Assembly: GCA_027924585.1 (NCBI GenBank)
Contig: BSBM01000753.1
Span: 24,184,001-24,248,000, forward strand
DNA: 64,000 bases
From: Larix kaempferi
Lineage: Eukaryota; Streptophyta; Pinopsida; Pinales; Pinaceae
Direction of reading: 5' to 3'
Shown here: piece after piece, positions 34,743 through 47,884 of the stretch
Numbering within the stretch: position 1 is the stretch's first letter
Layout: the number at the start of each line of letters is the position of its first letter
Made by a program: the position numbers and the translations under genes
The notes under the pieces: generated by a model
The model's database searches: none
What the model saw: only the letters and a program-made list of their open reading frames with translations
What the model was told of the DNA's origin: nothing

Positions 34743-37700
34743 TGTCACGAACCCTAAATTTCGAGAAAATTTAAAACTTTGCTAAATGTCCAATCTTCTT
34801 TAAATGCTAGGCGGAAGATAAAATGTGTACACAACATCTATACTATCACATCATTATAGCATCTTAACATTAATTATTCAATTGTAATTATAGATGAAAC
34901 TTTACTTGTCGACACAAGGTATTTAAAAATCACAAGCAACCCCAATCCAATTATACAACTCGTTAAATCGTATCTTATTTGTAATAGCATGAATAAAATT
35001 ATAACACTTGTCTAACCTTAACAAATTTTCCTCTATTAACTTGATTATAAACTGAGTAGAACATTTTCATGGAACAACCATCATAATAGTAAAATGATTA
35101 AGATACATAAATTGGAAGTAAGCAAAACTGAAGAATTAACTGAGATGCACCATCAAGGAAAATATATGGACGAGATACACAAGTACAGCCACAATTATTA
35201 AGAGAGGTATATATACAAGAATCACACCCTGAAAGAACAAGGACATACACAAGAGACCAAGGTAACGTGGTTCACCCGTACACGGGCTAGTCCACAAAGG
35301 TGTGTGCATCTTTTATTATAATGTAACAAAAAGAAGATTACAACGAGCAACATAGTTGCTTTACAAATTTCCTTCTCCTTCTAACAAGCCTCTATCGCAT
35401 AGAGCTTTTCATTTATAAATCTCTAAATCTCTAAAGCATGAATCTTATCCTTGTGATGCCATGAAACAAAGGAACGGTAATACATTAATTAACAGACTCA
35501 TTGTTTGGGATCGGCTCCCTAAGAATTGTCCCATAACCTGCTATGTCGCAGTATAAACTATTTGGGGCCTGGCAATTTAGATGATGTTTCCAGGCAGTGC
35601 AAGAGACAATTGAACCTCAAGAATAACAATTGAAACTATTCCATCAAACAACTTTGCTAGTATAAATGATATTCAAAAATGAACCAACGTTTTACATAGA
35701 TTTAAAGTAAAATGAGTTCAACCGAGCTTCAACTCTGATTCTAATCACAGTTTACAGAGATCTAAAAGATGTGCAACTCTGATCTAACGTTTTACACAGA
35801 TCTAGAGTAAAAAAATGAATTCAACCGAGCTTCAACTCTGACTCTAATCACAGTTTCCAGAGATCTAAAAGATGTGCAACTCTGAACTAACATTTTACAC
35901 AGATCTAAAAACAATGAATTCAACCGAGCTTCCACTCCGACACCCACGATTTACGAATATCTACAAATAAATACACTCAACTGAGTTCAACATTAACACC
36001 AATACATTTTTGTAGAGATCAAGGTAGTGGACATTTCAACAGAGCTTCAACTCTGATATCCACAAACTCACACAGACCTAAACAGAATTATAAGTATAAG
36101 CATATACATCTATAGGGAAGATGCAACACTGTCAAACCAATTGATATGCATACTTATATATATATATATATATGTATAATATAACGCTATCAAAGTCATA
36201 GATCACTATGACTAATCAAGACAGACTCGATCCACCATAAATTGCCTAGTTTGCTAATCAGAACCTTATCAATACTAAGTGCAATAGTGATACGACTCGG
36301 TTGACGAGTATACAAAGAATTAGCATAACATCTTACCAACAATTGGCTGCAACCAATGTTGCGACTCTGTTTTGAGGAAATTCTGCAGAGGAAAATAACA
36401 CAATGCCACCGATCGATGAAAACAGTGATTACATACAGCTTCTACTGGGTTAGACCGACAACATAAAGACATATTATGACTAAGATCAATTAGAAATTTT
36501 TTTTTTTGCAGCATATACATATAGATTTCAACTCTATCCAGTTTTTCGACAGCGAAATGATACGGCTTCGACAACATAATTTAAAAATAAACAAACAGAT
36601 ATGAGAGTAGAAGAACCGTGTCTGAAGATCATACTTCAGGACAATTCCCCTGGCTTAACTCAAAACACACAACTCGTTGGATGTGGCTTAAGGTGCTATC
36701 AACAAAACCCTTCCCAACTCCATCGGTAGCATGTACAAAACAGTACTACGGAGAACAAAGGTTAAAACTCTCAAATACTGACGTTTCCATATGTGTGGAT
36801 GGATTGAACTATGGAAGAAAGAGAATGTGATCATGACAGAGTTTTAAAATCTTCTTAGCTACTGGGTAGAAAATAAGAAACAACATTCAAAAACTGAAAA
36901 AGAAGCCATGATAGAAAATTCGATTACCTCAACTGCAGAGATAAGTCAAAATCAATTGATCCTTGTTGACTCCTAAAGACTCTTTCCTCGGCGAGCAGGA
37001 AATCTCAAACAGTTTTAACATGTGTCCATCTCTCTCTGAAACAATTTTTCCTTTTCATCCCTATCTTCCTACTATGATCTTCATTATATAATTACCTTCT
37101 GCATTTTCTCTGGAAAAAATACCTTTTGCGTATCCTTCGAGGGTCCGCCCATGATCTTTCCTCCCTACATTAAAGCACGACCAGTAGTTAAACTTAAACT
37201 CCATCTTTAAAAATGTTAACAATGCTCGACGGTGAATTTAATCTACCACTCCTAACTGATAAGCGAGCTTTTCCTCCATTAATGTATCACCAAGATAAAT
37301 GTAACTGTCACAGAGCTACCCCCTCGCATGCCACCTCCCCTCTTCTCCAATAACAGCAGGTACATTTTAAAAACTAAACCTTCCCCCCGAGTAACAAGTG
37401 GCACTAACTAAGTCTCAAAGCACCATTCTAGAGACCTGATCCCACCAAAATCTCCACTCGCTGCCACTTCGTGGAGTTATTCCGGCTTGCAAGGTATCGA
37501 GGAGCACACTATTTCTACTATCATAAAAATCGCAGGAGTGGGAATTTGGACAAGCTTCTACTTAAGGAGACAACTTGCTTAAAGCTCTCCACGAGTTTCT
37601 CCACACAAAAAAATTACTCTTCAAAAAGATTTCATACTCGATGGTGGTCAAGAAATTACTTGACAAATGGCATTTTATTCTCCGACAGATGGCATCTCCC

Positions 37701-38766
37701 ATCAAGTTTTGGAGTTTAATAAAAGACGTGGGAAGGTGGGGTGGTTAAGCTCTTAACAACGAGTTTTAGTAGCATTTAACCTCCACTCTATTCTCGATTT
37801 GGACTTGGCTTCCCATTAACCATAATTAAATCTCCCTTCCAGCTTGACGGTGGTGGTAGATCGTGGTGATTTGGTGCTCTACTTGAAGAGACAGACTTCC
37901 TCAAGATTCTCCAAAACAATCTCAAATCGACATTAGCCAATGTGTATGCCGAGATGGTTGTCGTGACATATTAAATTCTTGTTTCGACAAAAGGTATCAA
38001 GAATATAGATATAATTCATAACTTGTAGTAATGAACTTTGTCAAATAGTTTTTTAATGGTTCTCGCCACTAGTTATTAATCTTTTTGCAAAAATATCTAT
38101 ATATAATGCCCATAATTATTTATATATATATAAACATAAATGATATCCTCTACAAGTATATCCTTTATTATTGTTATAATCACACTATTATAACAATCTT
38201 ATCAACCAGTATACTTATCATAGATTTATACTATGTCCTCTGATAAAATAAAATAAAAAGTAAGCTAAGCCCTCTAAGCTCAATATCCATAGCTTTACTA
38301 GATAACTTATTTAATAGGCTACCCTTCCTTTAACTCTAAGAGTTTTCTCCAACATCCTCTCGTAGAGGTATGATTAGTATACTCCATGAGGATAATAGTT
38401 GATCTTTTGATACTACAAGGAAATAGGGGCTAGAAAGTATAGTGGTGTGACTAAATATTCACCATCATCGATCGTCTACTTAAGATGATAACACGAATAG
38501 CTTAAGGTTATTAAGTAGATGTTTGAGATGCTAAGATGACACCTGTCACCTACTCATGCTTAGGTTACCATGCCTTTTCGCTAGTGGCTTCACTTGTATG
38601 TCGCTTAGTTGCGTCCGTCACAAATTTAGAACTTAAGAATCAATTACAACAATCATTTTCAAGGTCCACGGGTGGGGCCTTGGCCTTGAGCTCCTCACCT
38701 GTGCCTTTTACACAATTAAATTTACTAAATAACGATCAAAACAGGTCATAAAGGAGGGATATCACA
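34743..38766 (-). repeat. Element C 3' LTR (left copy)
   Basis: 4024 bp. It contains about three 100-bp tandem units around 35686-35985 ('aacgttttacacagatcta...gagcttcaactctgac'), a TA run at 36150-36172, and lacks a 42-bp stretch that the right LTR has at about 52940-52985. Confidence 0.92.
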
Positions 38767-38780
38767 TCCTCATCCCCTTT
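38767..38780 (-). promoter_or_regulatory. Element C polypurine tract
   Basis: Minus-strand AAAGGGGATGAGGA directly before the LTR start TGTGATATCC. Confidence 0.8.
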
Positions 38781-39635
38781 AAAATAACACTGTCCTCGGT
38801 GTTCACTCTTCTCTTGGAGTAATCATTTGTATCACAAAATTGGAATTCAAAGGAAACAATGTTTAGTAACAACTTGTCATCAACTTCATAATCAAACTCA
38901 GAAACATACATCATGAGTTATTTATTGCACATATCACTTGCAATATTTAGAATAGATCTAGCGCTCCATGATTGTATACTGTTTGACAAAATCAACAAAC
39001 AACATTCACTTGATCCAGGGAATTCTTGCCTAACACCTTAGTGCTCGCACATCAATCCTTTCTCTTATGCCTTGCATAACACCTTAGTGCTCACGCAGCA
39101 AACATTTCTTTCATGTTTTGCCTAACACCTTAGTGCTCACGCAGCAAACATTTCTTTCATGCATACTAAGCAGCGTCCTACCTCCCACATATACATTTTC
39201 TTATAGCTTGCCCAGGTCTTATAGCCAGCCGATTCTCCGAGAATCCTAGTGGCTGTTCAATCCCTTTTTTTTTTTTAGGGATTATTTCAATGCCATTACA
39301 ACACTCTTTACACAATTCCCCTCAAGCCTTCTCGCTTGAGTTCCCGGAATTTATTTTCCCCAAGCCGTCTTGCTTGAGTCTAGAAAATCTCTTTCAATTT
39401 AATCAATTTATTTCGTCACATTTCATTCTGTACCCATATGATTTCTCTGACCAATCTGGGTCAAGTGCTTTGTTCAACAATAATTACCAACATTTTTTTA
39501 TCTTTTAAAAAGAATATGTAAAAATTATGATGTGAATCTTATTTCTCACTCCTCATTTTACCATGCATACATTTATGCTCTTGCATTTTCACAAGCTTCA
39601 CAGAAATTTCACCATCTGCCAAATTTCACTTGTTA
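38781..39635 (-). mobile_element. Element C interior, 3' part
   Basis: Non-coding. It carries three copies of the GAGCACTAAGGTGTTAGGCA repeat (39021-39160, minus) and the paired hairpins (39321-39340 and 39359-39378). It is interrupted by element D after the target site GTATC. Confidence 0.85.
39321..39378 (-). other. Paired hairpins in element C interior
   Basis: CTCAAGC/GCTTGAG stems with 6-nt loops, one perfect (39321-39340) and one with a mismatch (39359-39378), in the same context as the pair in element A. Confidence 0.6.
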
Positions 39636-39640
39636 GTATC

Positions 39641-41251
39641 TGTAGTGCCCCTAGACTACTGTAGACATTGAGGGCAGCTACTGAGTCACCCGACTGTTTG
39701 AAACATTAATAAAATAACCCTATGATTTTATTTTGAGTATATTTATGATTACGATTGATTGATATATGTGCATTTGGGTAGTTATTGTGAATGGACGATT
39801 TCATGTTGTTTAACGATTAACTTTGATATGAAAATTGTACACATGAATAATGCTTAACGACTAGCTATATGGTGATTATGTATTTGGCGACGAAATGTAT
39901 ATTTGATAAGATGAATGAGCAGTTTGAATAAATCATAAATGTTTAACAATGCTAGAGTTAGAAACCAGATGATAATTGTTGAGAACAGTGCCACTGATAA
40001 TTTGTTGTGAGAAGTGTGTGTAGAAACAAGTGAGACGGTTCACCAATGGACACACAAAGGAACATGAAGGGTCGTGGAGTACGGGTAAATCACACATGGG
40101 GAAAACGACGACGATGTCGACTCCCGACAAGAATACCACGCATGAGCAGATAAGCATTGATCCGCTTGCTCAAGAGGAATGCGTGAGGGCGTACGAGGTG
40201 GGCCACGACGGAGCTGGTCACGTACGAGTTGAGGGGCGCGCAGTGAGAACGAACTCACTCCTCAGCGCCATTAGTCCCTAGATAGCATGTAGACGGAGGA
40301 TGGATGGTAACGATTCCTAAAGTCCCTACAAGAGTTCCCGCAAGTCAAAACGGAAATATGGTGGCAGAAGGACCCAACGATGAGGTACCCTGTCGAGAAC
40401 GGAAAGAATGGACGCAAGGACCCAACGAGGTGGTACCATGCCAAGGAATGAAAACCATGGATGATTGGACCCGACGGAGTGGTGCCATGTCAGAGAATTA
40501 AAAATTAAGGAACCAGGAGCCCAACGACGCGGCACCGTGATCCTAGTGAGTTTGATTGTTAAATTAAAATGCAAAAACTTAGGAGAATAACTCTAGATTA
40601 TTTCTTAGCAAATGCATAACCATAGCTTAGACATTTGCACATGAATAGTTATTTTGTTGAGCATTTAAAATAATAGAAATTATTATTTAGGAGCAAAATA
40701 GATTAGACACCTAGTCAACTAAAAGCTAGGAGTTGATTAAAATATCTGGGGGACAAACTAGAGCAAACTTAGGGAAGTAGGTGCACTTCCCAGAGAAACT
40801 GACACTTGGATGGGTGAGTGTTTTAATTAATTAAATAATTAAAAATATTTAATTATGCATGAAGCAACATGTGTCGCAAGAGATTTCCCTTTATAAGGAA
40901 GGCTTAAGGAATGGGTAAAGGGCCCATAATTTGGACGATTGTCGTAATTTTCGAATGCCTCAAAGACTTGCTGCTATCTAAGGGTTTGGCCTAGAAATCC
41001 TGGTGGGAAGGGAAGCCCAAGCTGAATTTCTGAAATACTTGTGTGAGCTCTACGACCCAAAGCTCGGGGGAGGCCATGCGACTGAAAGCATGAGCCTATG
41101 GTTGGGTGGCGAAGCTAACGGTTGCTTCGCCAATGGTTAAACGAGCTTTGCTGGAGGGATCCTACGGAAGAAGAAGGCGACAATGGACTAACTGGATCGG
41201 GTTGACAGTTTCAGGTTCATTTCAAGGGGACCCTAAATGAGGGGTCCTACA
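39641..41251 (+). repeat. Element D 5' LTR
   Basis: 1611 bp. It contains a TATA box at about 40891-40898. Compared with the F LTR it lacks a 97-nt GT...AG segment (the junction reads GTTGACAG|TTTCAGG, about 41203-41218). A coding-like stretch upstream of that point is broken by a TAA where F has TAT. Confidence 0.93.
40891..40898 (+). promoter_or_regulatory. Candidate TATA box, element D 5' LTR
   Basis: TTATAAGG, conserved in the 3' LTR (about 49134-49142) and in element F (60296-60304). Element E has TATAAAAGG at the equivalent place. Confidence 0.55.
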
Positions 41252-41253
41252 TT

Positions 41254-41265
41254 TGGTATCAGAGC
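41254..41265 (+). promoter_or_regulatory. Element D primer binding site (tRNA-iMet)
   Basis: TGGTATCAGAGC, two bases after the LTR end. Confidence 0.92.
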
Positions 41266-44200
41266 TGGTCGAGCCTTCAGGGCACCGGACTCATATTAAG
41301 CAGGTGTTCTTCGGTGAATCGTCAAGCAAGGGTCACTTCGGATCGGATGATATTTCATCAAACTTACCAACACACGACTGATCACCGAAAACAGGTTCAT
41401 CTATCTCATCTATTATTTTTCCTTTTGTTAAATTTCTTATGGTTGAATGTCTGAATATGAATTGTGTAGGTTTATTACTGAAAAGTTGTATCTCTATATT
41501 GAGTATTTTCTTTAAAACCTTGATCCGAGGATTACTGGAAAGTAGTATCTCTGTATTTGGGTATAATTTTCTTTTTATAAAACTTGATCTGGGGATTACT
41601 GAAAAATTGTACCTCTGTATTTAACTGTTTTATAAAAAATAGAAATAAAAAAAAGAAACTCTGTTTATGCAAGCGTAAATCTCCAGATCAATTTTAAATA
41701 CATCCATCTCCGTTTATGAAGTCAAATCTCCAGATCGATTTAATCTACACCCATCGTTGTTCATGTAAGCTATTATTCAGATCGACTTTAAATGACACCC
41801 ATCAGAACTTGTAGGTTCTCATTCTCTTTTAAGGATCTGTCTGCACATATAATTACATATATAGGAATTAGTTAATTCGCAGAGATCGAATTCGATAGAC
41901 CTTCCTACTTGAGAGATATGTATGCATAATCTTCTATGTATGAGTTAACGTGTTCATCAAGAGCAAACCCAACAGAATTTGTTGTCTTTTGTTGTCCCTG
42001 TATGTATAATATTTTATGTGGAAATTAATCTGTTCTTCGTAAGCAAACCCGGCAGAATTTGTTGTCTTTTGTCGTCTTTTAGGAATCTGTATGTGTAAAT
42101 TTTATAGACATCAGTCCTTTGGCCGAGAATTGAATTCGATGGTTGTTTATACACGGGTTTATCTGCCCTGTTTCCACTTATATACCTATAAAATTCTGTA
42201 AACATTTGATTGTGTATGATTTGATCCATCTATCGTGGGTTATGATCTGTTGTATTGAATGTATAATCTTAATCTCTGCATGAGTATGGATGTAAGCCCA
42301 CCGTATACCAATAAGTGTGGATTATTAATTGAACTCTGTCTTGGATCAAAGGTTTTTAAGAGGATCCTGATCACTCACATGTCTGCGAACCAGTCTTTTA
42401 CCATGCGCCCTGACCGCGGGTTGCCAGAACAGTAACCTCTCTCTCAGGCTATCGAGATCCATTCTTTTTATGTTGGTGAATTTTGACACTGAATCACTCA
42501 CCTCTCTGCGAACTACCCAGCTACCGTCCGCCCAAAACATACCCCTAATTTATGTGTATGCACCTCTGATATCTAACTATGAATTTAAGACTCTGTCTCC
42601 GAGATCTCAGTATCCATTTGAGACTCCATCGGTGAACTCACGTTTAACCTGATTTTTGTTGATTGAATTACCTACTTTGTAAACTCTTCATTTTACTGTG
42701 CAGATCGCAGGTTGTCAGAATCTTTCTCCACCTCAGTCTAAATCCTTCCATGATCGTATTCCTCTTCTGCGTAATTATTCAATGACTTATTTTTGGAAAT
42801 ATGGATTCTAACTTTAGGCTCTTAACAGTTCCATATCGAGACATCTATACCTCCCATCACTGATCTTACTCTTTTACAGAATCGGTTACATCTATAACTC
42901 TGTGCCTTTGAATTTCCGCAACCTTTTCTCTCTGAGGTTTATCACTCGAACAACTGAGCTTTTAATTATTGTCGTGACACTTTGTGTAAATAGGAAATCA
43001 TTGAATGCTTGATTGTAGGGTAGACATTGTATTAACTAGGAGTAAATATAACCGCATTACAACTTAAACTCCGTTTCCTTTTTGTTCTTCAATTCCTGTT
43101 GGAACAATCCCTCCATTTCCGGATCGTGATGGGAACCGAATCTCTACCTTTCAGTCGGTTTAATGAAATCCTTAACTAATTCCTAAATCCCTTTATGAAT
43201 GACTCCCACAAATGTTAGTTGGTCCAGTTGACCACCGAGCCCATAGTAATTGAAAAAAAACAATGTCGGTGGTAGATTCAGGATGACCCTGCGGGTATGC
43301 CCCTTAAAACTCCTATAAGTGCATTAATGGTCGGCAAACCATGAGACCTGAAATCTACTTCGGAACTCAGTTTATTAAAGAATTCATATGGCTGTCTATT
43401 ATTAATTTGAACCACCGAAGTATGCTTGTATGTGACCCTTTAAAAAAACAAAATGTTTGATTTTAATCGAAAGTACAAGTAACAAGCTGTGCATTTCCAG
43501 AATTGTTTATTTGCATACGACCGAGATTTAAATTATTTAAAGATTTGTTTGCATTCCTCTTGTGTTTCTAGAATTGGTTATTTGCAGATGATTGTGATTT
43601 AAATTTATTGGTTGCATCCCTGTTGGCATTTCCATATCCTTATCGAAAATCGATTTGGTGTATATAAAAATAATCACTCAGACTCTGTTTGTATTCCAAT
43701 AACCTTCCATAATTGTTTGTATTGCAGTCATTTAAGATTAAATTTATTTTAAGGATTAGTTTGTATTCATGTTGGTATTTCCAGATCTTTATCAGAGTCG
43801 ATTTGAGGGTATGAACCGATCCATTAAGAAATTGTGAATGATGTCATACATTTACTTCAGCGCTGTTGAGATTCGAATTGTATTCGCCTAACCCTGTCTA
43901 CACCCTCCATGCTGAGTTGTCCCTTCATTTTTAACCGACCGACAAAAATCACTGGCGCCATGTGTCGATCCGAATGCAGCCCTCCCGCAATGATTGCGGT
44001 GACAAGTAAACTATTTATACTACTGTAAATCCAAATAACTACATCGAATGCTAGTCGCAGTGATGGTAAGTTTAGTTATTGTATTGTAAATTAGGTTAAT
44101 TGTTGATGATTGCCAAGTCATAGGAGTTACAGGAAGGTTTATGTATTGAAGGATCATATGAATGCCAAGTCGCAGTACTAGGTTAATTAATTGATATAAT

Positions 44201-45534
44201 GAAAATTCAAATCATTATCATCTGAATGCCAAGCTGTAATGATCTTTGGCAAATTCAAATACCTTCAGTTCTTATGTCTATCTAATTGCAAAATGCCAGA
44301 TTAAGCCTCTGTCAACTGTGATACTCTTTTCCTTTCATGCCTCATAATGAAAGAATGCGTTTTCATTATCGTGCAATGAAATTTTTCCAGTTTTTGTGCA
44401 ACACATTATAGCTAATTTATTTATTAAGGAGAGAAGTTTTGACGAGGCATTGCATGCATATTTATATATAAATGTTACATTGAAACTGTTACAATCGAAT
44501 TATAGTCATTCTAATTAAAAAAAAAAAAAAAATTAGATGTGTCATTATTTATATATAGAGTAAGTAGAAAAGTTTTACGACTAGAATATGGGTGGGATTT
44601 TAATAAAAAGAAGAGTTTATAGATGTGTCATTACAAATTTTATGGAGTGTTTAATAATAGGTATGTATAATGCATCATGAGGATAATTGTGCTATATTCA
44701 ATGAGTAGGAAGAGCCCTACAAAGTTTCATTGGTATAGTGTTACGTTGGTATAGTGTTACGGGACTCATGTTTAAGGATCTATAAGTTATAGTTAGCCTT
44801 CATAGAATTTCTTAGGAGTACTTAAAAAAAAAAGTGAGTTAAGTAACCTGTGCTTTGGTGGTTAGAAGAACATAGGATATGTGAGATAAATTTACCAATA
44901 ATAGATGACTTTAGTGTTTCTGGTTTGTTATTATCTATTTTTTTATGAAAGGTCTAATCCTTAGTTTACATACTAAAGTTTCAAGTATCACCAAGAATAA
45001 GTGTCGTTTCCTTTAAAGTTATACTATTACATTACGTTCATTAAGTTTATTGAAGGATATGGATATTTACAATTATGACAGATTGGATTAATTATGTCGA
45101 TAGTATAATCTAGCATTTATGTTTATATATTTAATTGAAATCGAATGGAAAGGCATAGTTCCATGGGTGTATACTTTATTTAAAACAGGCATGTTGGAGG
45201 ACGTAAATACTAACGGTTGACAAGTGTATGACTGTATGCTGTATTGATATTCGAATTGATATGCATTAGGGAAATGATTATATATTAATAGTTGGGTTAT
45301 ATATATAACTCAAGTTTGTATGATTAGATTCAAGTTTGTATGATTATATTCGTATTAGTTAATACCCTTATAAAATTACGAAAGGGATATGAATGTATAG
45401 AGAATATAAATGATGTATAGATCTTTGGAGAAATTTAGTATTAAGAACCTATTAAATCTGAAAGATAGAAGCTACTAGAATATTAGGTCCTAATTAATGG
45501 TTGAATTATAGAATGATATTCCAGTTAAGAAAGG

Positions 45535-45910
45535 TTAAAAGAATCATTGTATTTTCAGTTATTTTCTTATGTAAAGAATGGAAGAGTTAATTAGCACAGT
45601 AACCAATGTAAAAAGAATCATTAGATTTATAATTAATTCCCTTATTGAAGAATGGAGGAATTATTTAATGTGGTGACTGATGTTATTAAGAGAAATGTTA
45701 GATTTATAACTAACTATCTTAGTGAGAAATGGAAGGAACATTTGGTATAGTAACTAATGTTTAAATCATTATTGGATTTATAATTAACTTTCTTAGTGAA
45801 GAATGGAAGAATTTCTTAGTGTAGTAACTAGTGTGAAAAAGAAGCATTATAGTTACGATTATATTCTTAATGATGAATGAAAGAATTATTTAAATGTTTG
45901 TGAAAAGAAG
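45535..45910 (+). repeat. Tandem repeat in element D, about 80-bp unit, five copies
   Basis: The unit contains 'ttagatttataattaa', 'cttagtgaagaatggaagaa' and 'tagtaactaatgt'. The copies are diverged from each other, so the array is older than the insertion. Confidence 0.8.
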
Positions 45911-47531
45911 TATTATAATTGTGATTAACTTAATTGTCATATATATATATATATATATATATATAAGTGTTTGGTTTATAAGTATAGAGATATTACTTCT
46001 CGTGATTACTTCAAATGCTTGTAATTGAGATATAGCCATGTGTTACATAAGTGAAGAAATCATGCTCTTAGATAATAGAGGAGAACGTTATTTCATGTGT
46101 CTTATGTCATAAGGAAGTATGTATGTAAGTTGAGATGAAAATTTTAGTAAACATGAATTTGGTTGCATATACTTACATAAGGATGTGATAAGCTCATTAA
46201 CCTTGACATGATGATACTGATGAAGAGAATAAGAGATAAATTTTAATATGTCCGACCAAACCGCTAAGTTCCGACACTAGGAATCTTATCGAATTGAGAA
46301 CCGACATTTAGGGGAAAAGGAAAATAGTTATTAAAACGTATAAATTATGTTCATACTGTAGAAGGTATTTCTTTTTGTTAAGATATGTATACTCTGTATC
46401 AATAAGGAAGGGGACTTTTGTAAATGCACTTCTATAATCAAATTACAATTGTTATGTTTCATTAACATGACTTTTGTATTATCGCGATTACACTCTTTAT
46501 TATATACATGTCATGTCTTTTTAAATCTTTTTGAGAATGATTCTTACACTATTGAATTAAATAGATTATGTTCAAATAGAATGTAAGACATAGTTATTGT
46601 GGATGTATTTGAGGATAGATGACAAGTAATGACCATATATGAATTTAAGAAAGAAGTGCTTAGATAATTTTTAAGGTGGAGATGCTTATGATTCAATACC
46701 AAGAAGGAATGAATATATAATGAACTTAATAATGGGAGATTGTGACTTACGATGAGTGATGCATGGAGATCGACGCGGAAAAATCAGAGTTGCGATTTTA
46801 CTTCTTCTCCTTCAGCAAGGATACTTCCAGCTTCTCGAACAGGTTAGAATTATTCTCCTCTAAAATTGCTAGTATGTAAGTTTGAATGGTATTCAGGGTT
46901 CGTATACTTTGATGAGGGGTTTTGCGTCATAATTTTATCGATTGGTTGAAAATGCTTATTCTCTAAAATCAAGGCGATGGCTTCGCAAGTATGCACTAGT
47001 AGTTTGTAATCATGCTTTGGATTGTGAAAAGAGAGAAGTTAAACTTACAATGAATTATAGAATCTTAGTTGTACTTGAGTTAGGAAGAGGAGAAAACCTT
47101 ATATAACTTTGTTTATAAAAATCTGAGATTATACATTTAGCTATACTATGTAAATGGCACTCTAGTATTTAATTATACTTTGGATTATGAGAAGAGAGAG
47201 GTTGTATGTAAGAATAGTTCAGTAATTGTTGAAGAATGTATTGAAGAACGGAATTGGGAAGGGTAAATTCTTATTTTGGAATTCGGACATTGTTTTGATC
47301 ATGTAATAGGTATACGTAATTATAGAAAAGGGAGAAGTTGGAATTGAATATTTTATCCCTTATGTTGAAATATGTCAGTGTTTTCAGTATTTTTGTAAAC
47401 GATATACTTATAGTTTTGTTGAATTGAAAGAATTTGTTGTAGACGATTTCAATCCCGGTTACAACTAGTGAGTCAAGAGAGAACTGTTGTGGGGATTACT
47501 ACACTACGAAAGGTACAATTTAGTTATATTA

Positions 47532-47640
47532 TGTAATGCCCCTAGAATGACTGTGGACCTTAAGGGCACCTGTCGAGTGACCCGGCTGAAAAACTTCGAT
47601 ATAATGGTCTCTTGAGCCTTGTTATGTCTTAACTGATTGA
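47532..47640 (+). repeat. LTR-head-like sequence inside element D
   Basis: TGTAATGCCCCTAGAATGAC and the following 'aagggcacctgtcgagtgacccggctg' resemble the beginning of the D/F LTRs, but lie about 350 bp inside the interior. No purine tract precedes it and the match fades after about 60 bp. Confidence 0.65.
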
Positions 47641-47884
47641 GGAAAACCTGAAGATGGGAATGACGACAATAATAAATGAATTAAGGAATTAAATTATACA
47701 TGTGGAGTGGGATAATTGATTGATTACATCTTGCTTAATGATTAGCCCTGTTTGATCAAGTCAAAGTGCAGTAAGACAGTTACAGTCCTAGCTCTACGAT
47801 TTGGGAGGACGCAACTGAGATGTGTCATAACTTTCCATTTTTATTCTGAACTTCGGGACGAAGTTCTAAATAAGTAGGGGTGTA

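Larger units (their letters stand above)
41266..47884 (+). mobile_element. Element D non-coding interior
   Basis: No protein domain. It holds a 78-bp tandem repeat (about 41470-41630), an 80-bp tandem repeat array (about 45535-45910), a poly-A run (about 44516-44532), a TA run (about 45940-45964), and an LTR-head-like sequence at 47532. The last bases before the 3' LTR contain AAGTAGGGGTGTA, the likely purine tract. Confidence 0.85.

Noticed and set aside
40030-40281. The 83-codon plus and 72-codon minus frames conserved in the D and F LTRs.
   Set aside because: Conservation follows LTR identity; the two overlapping frames on opposite strands cannot both be real and neither resembles a family.
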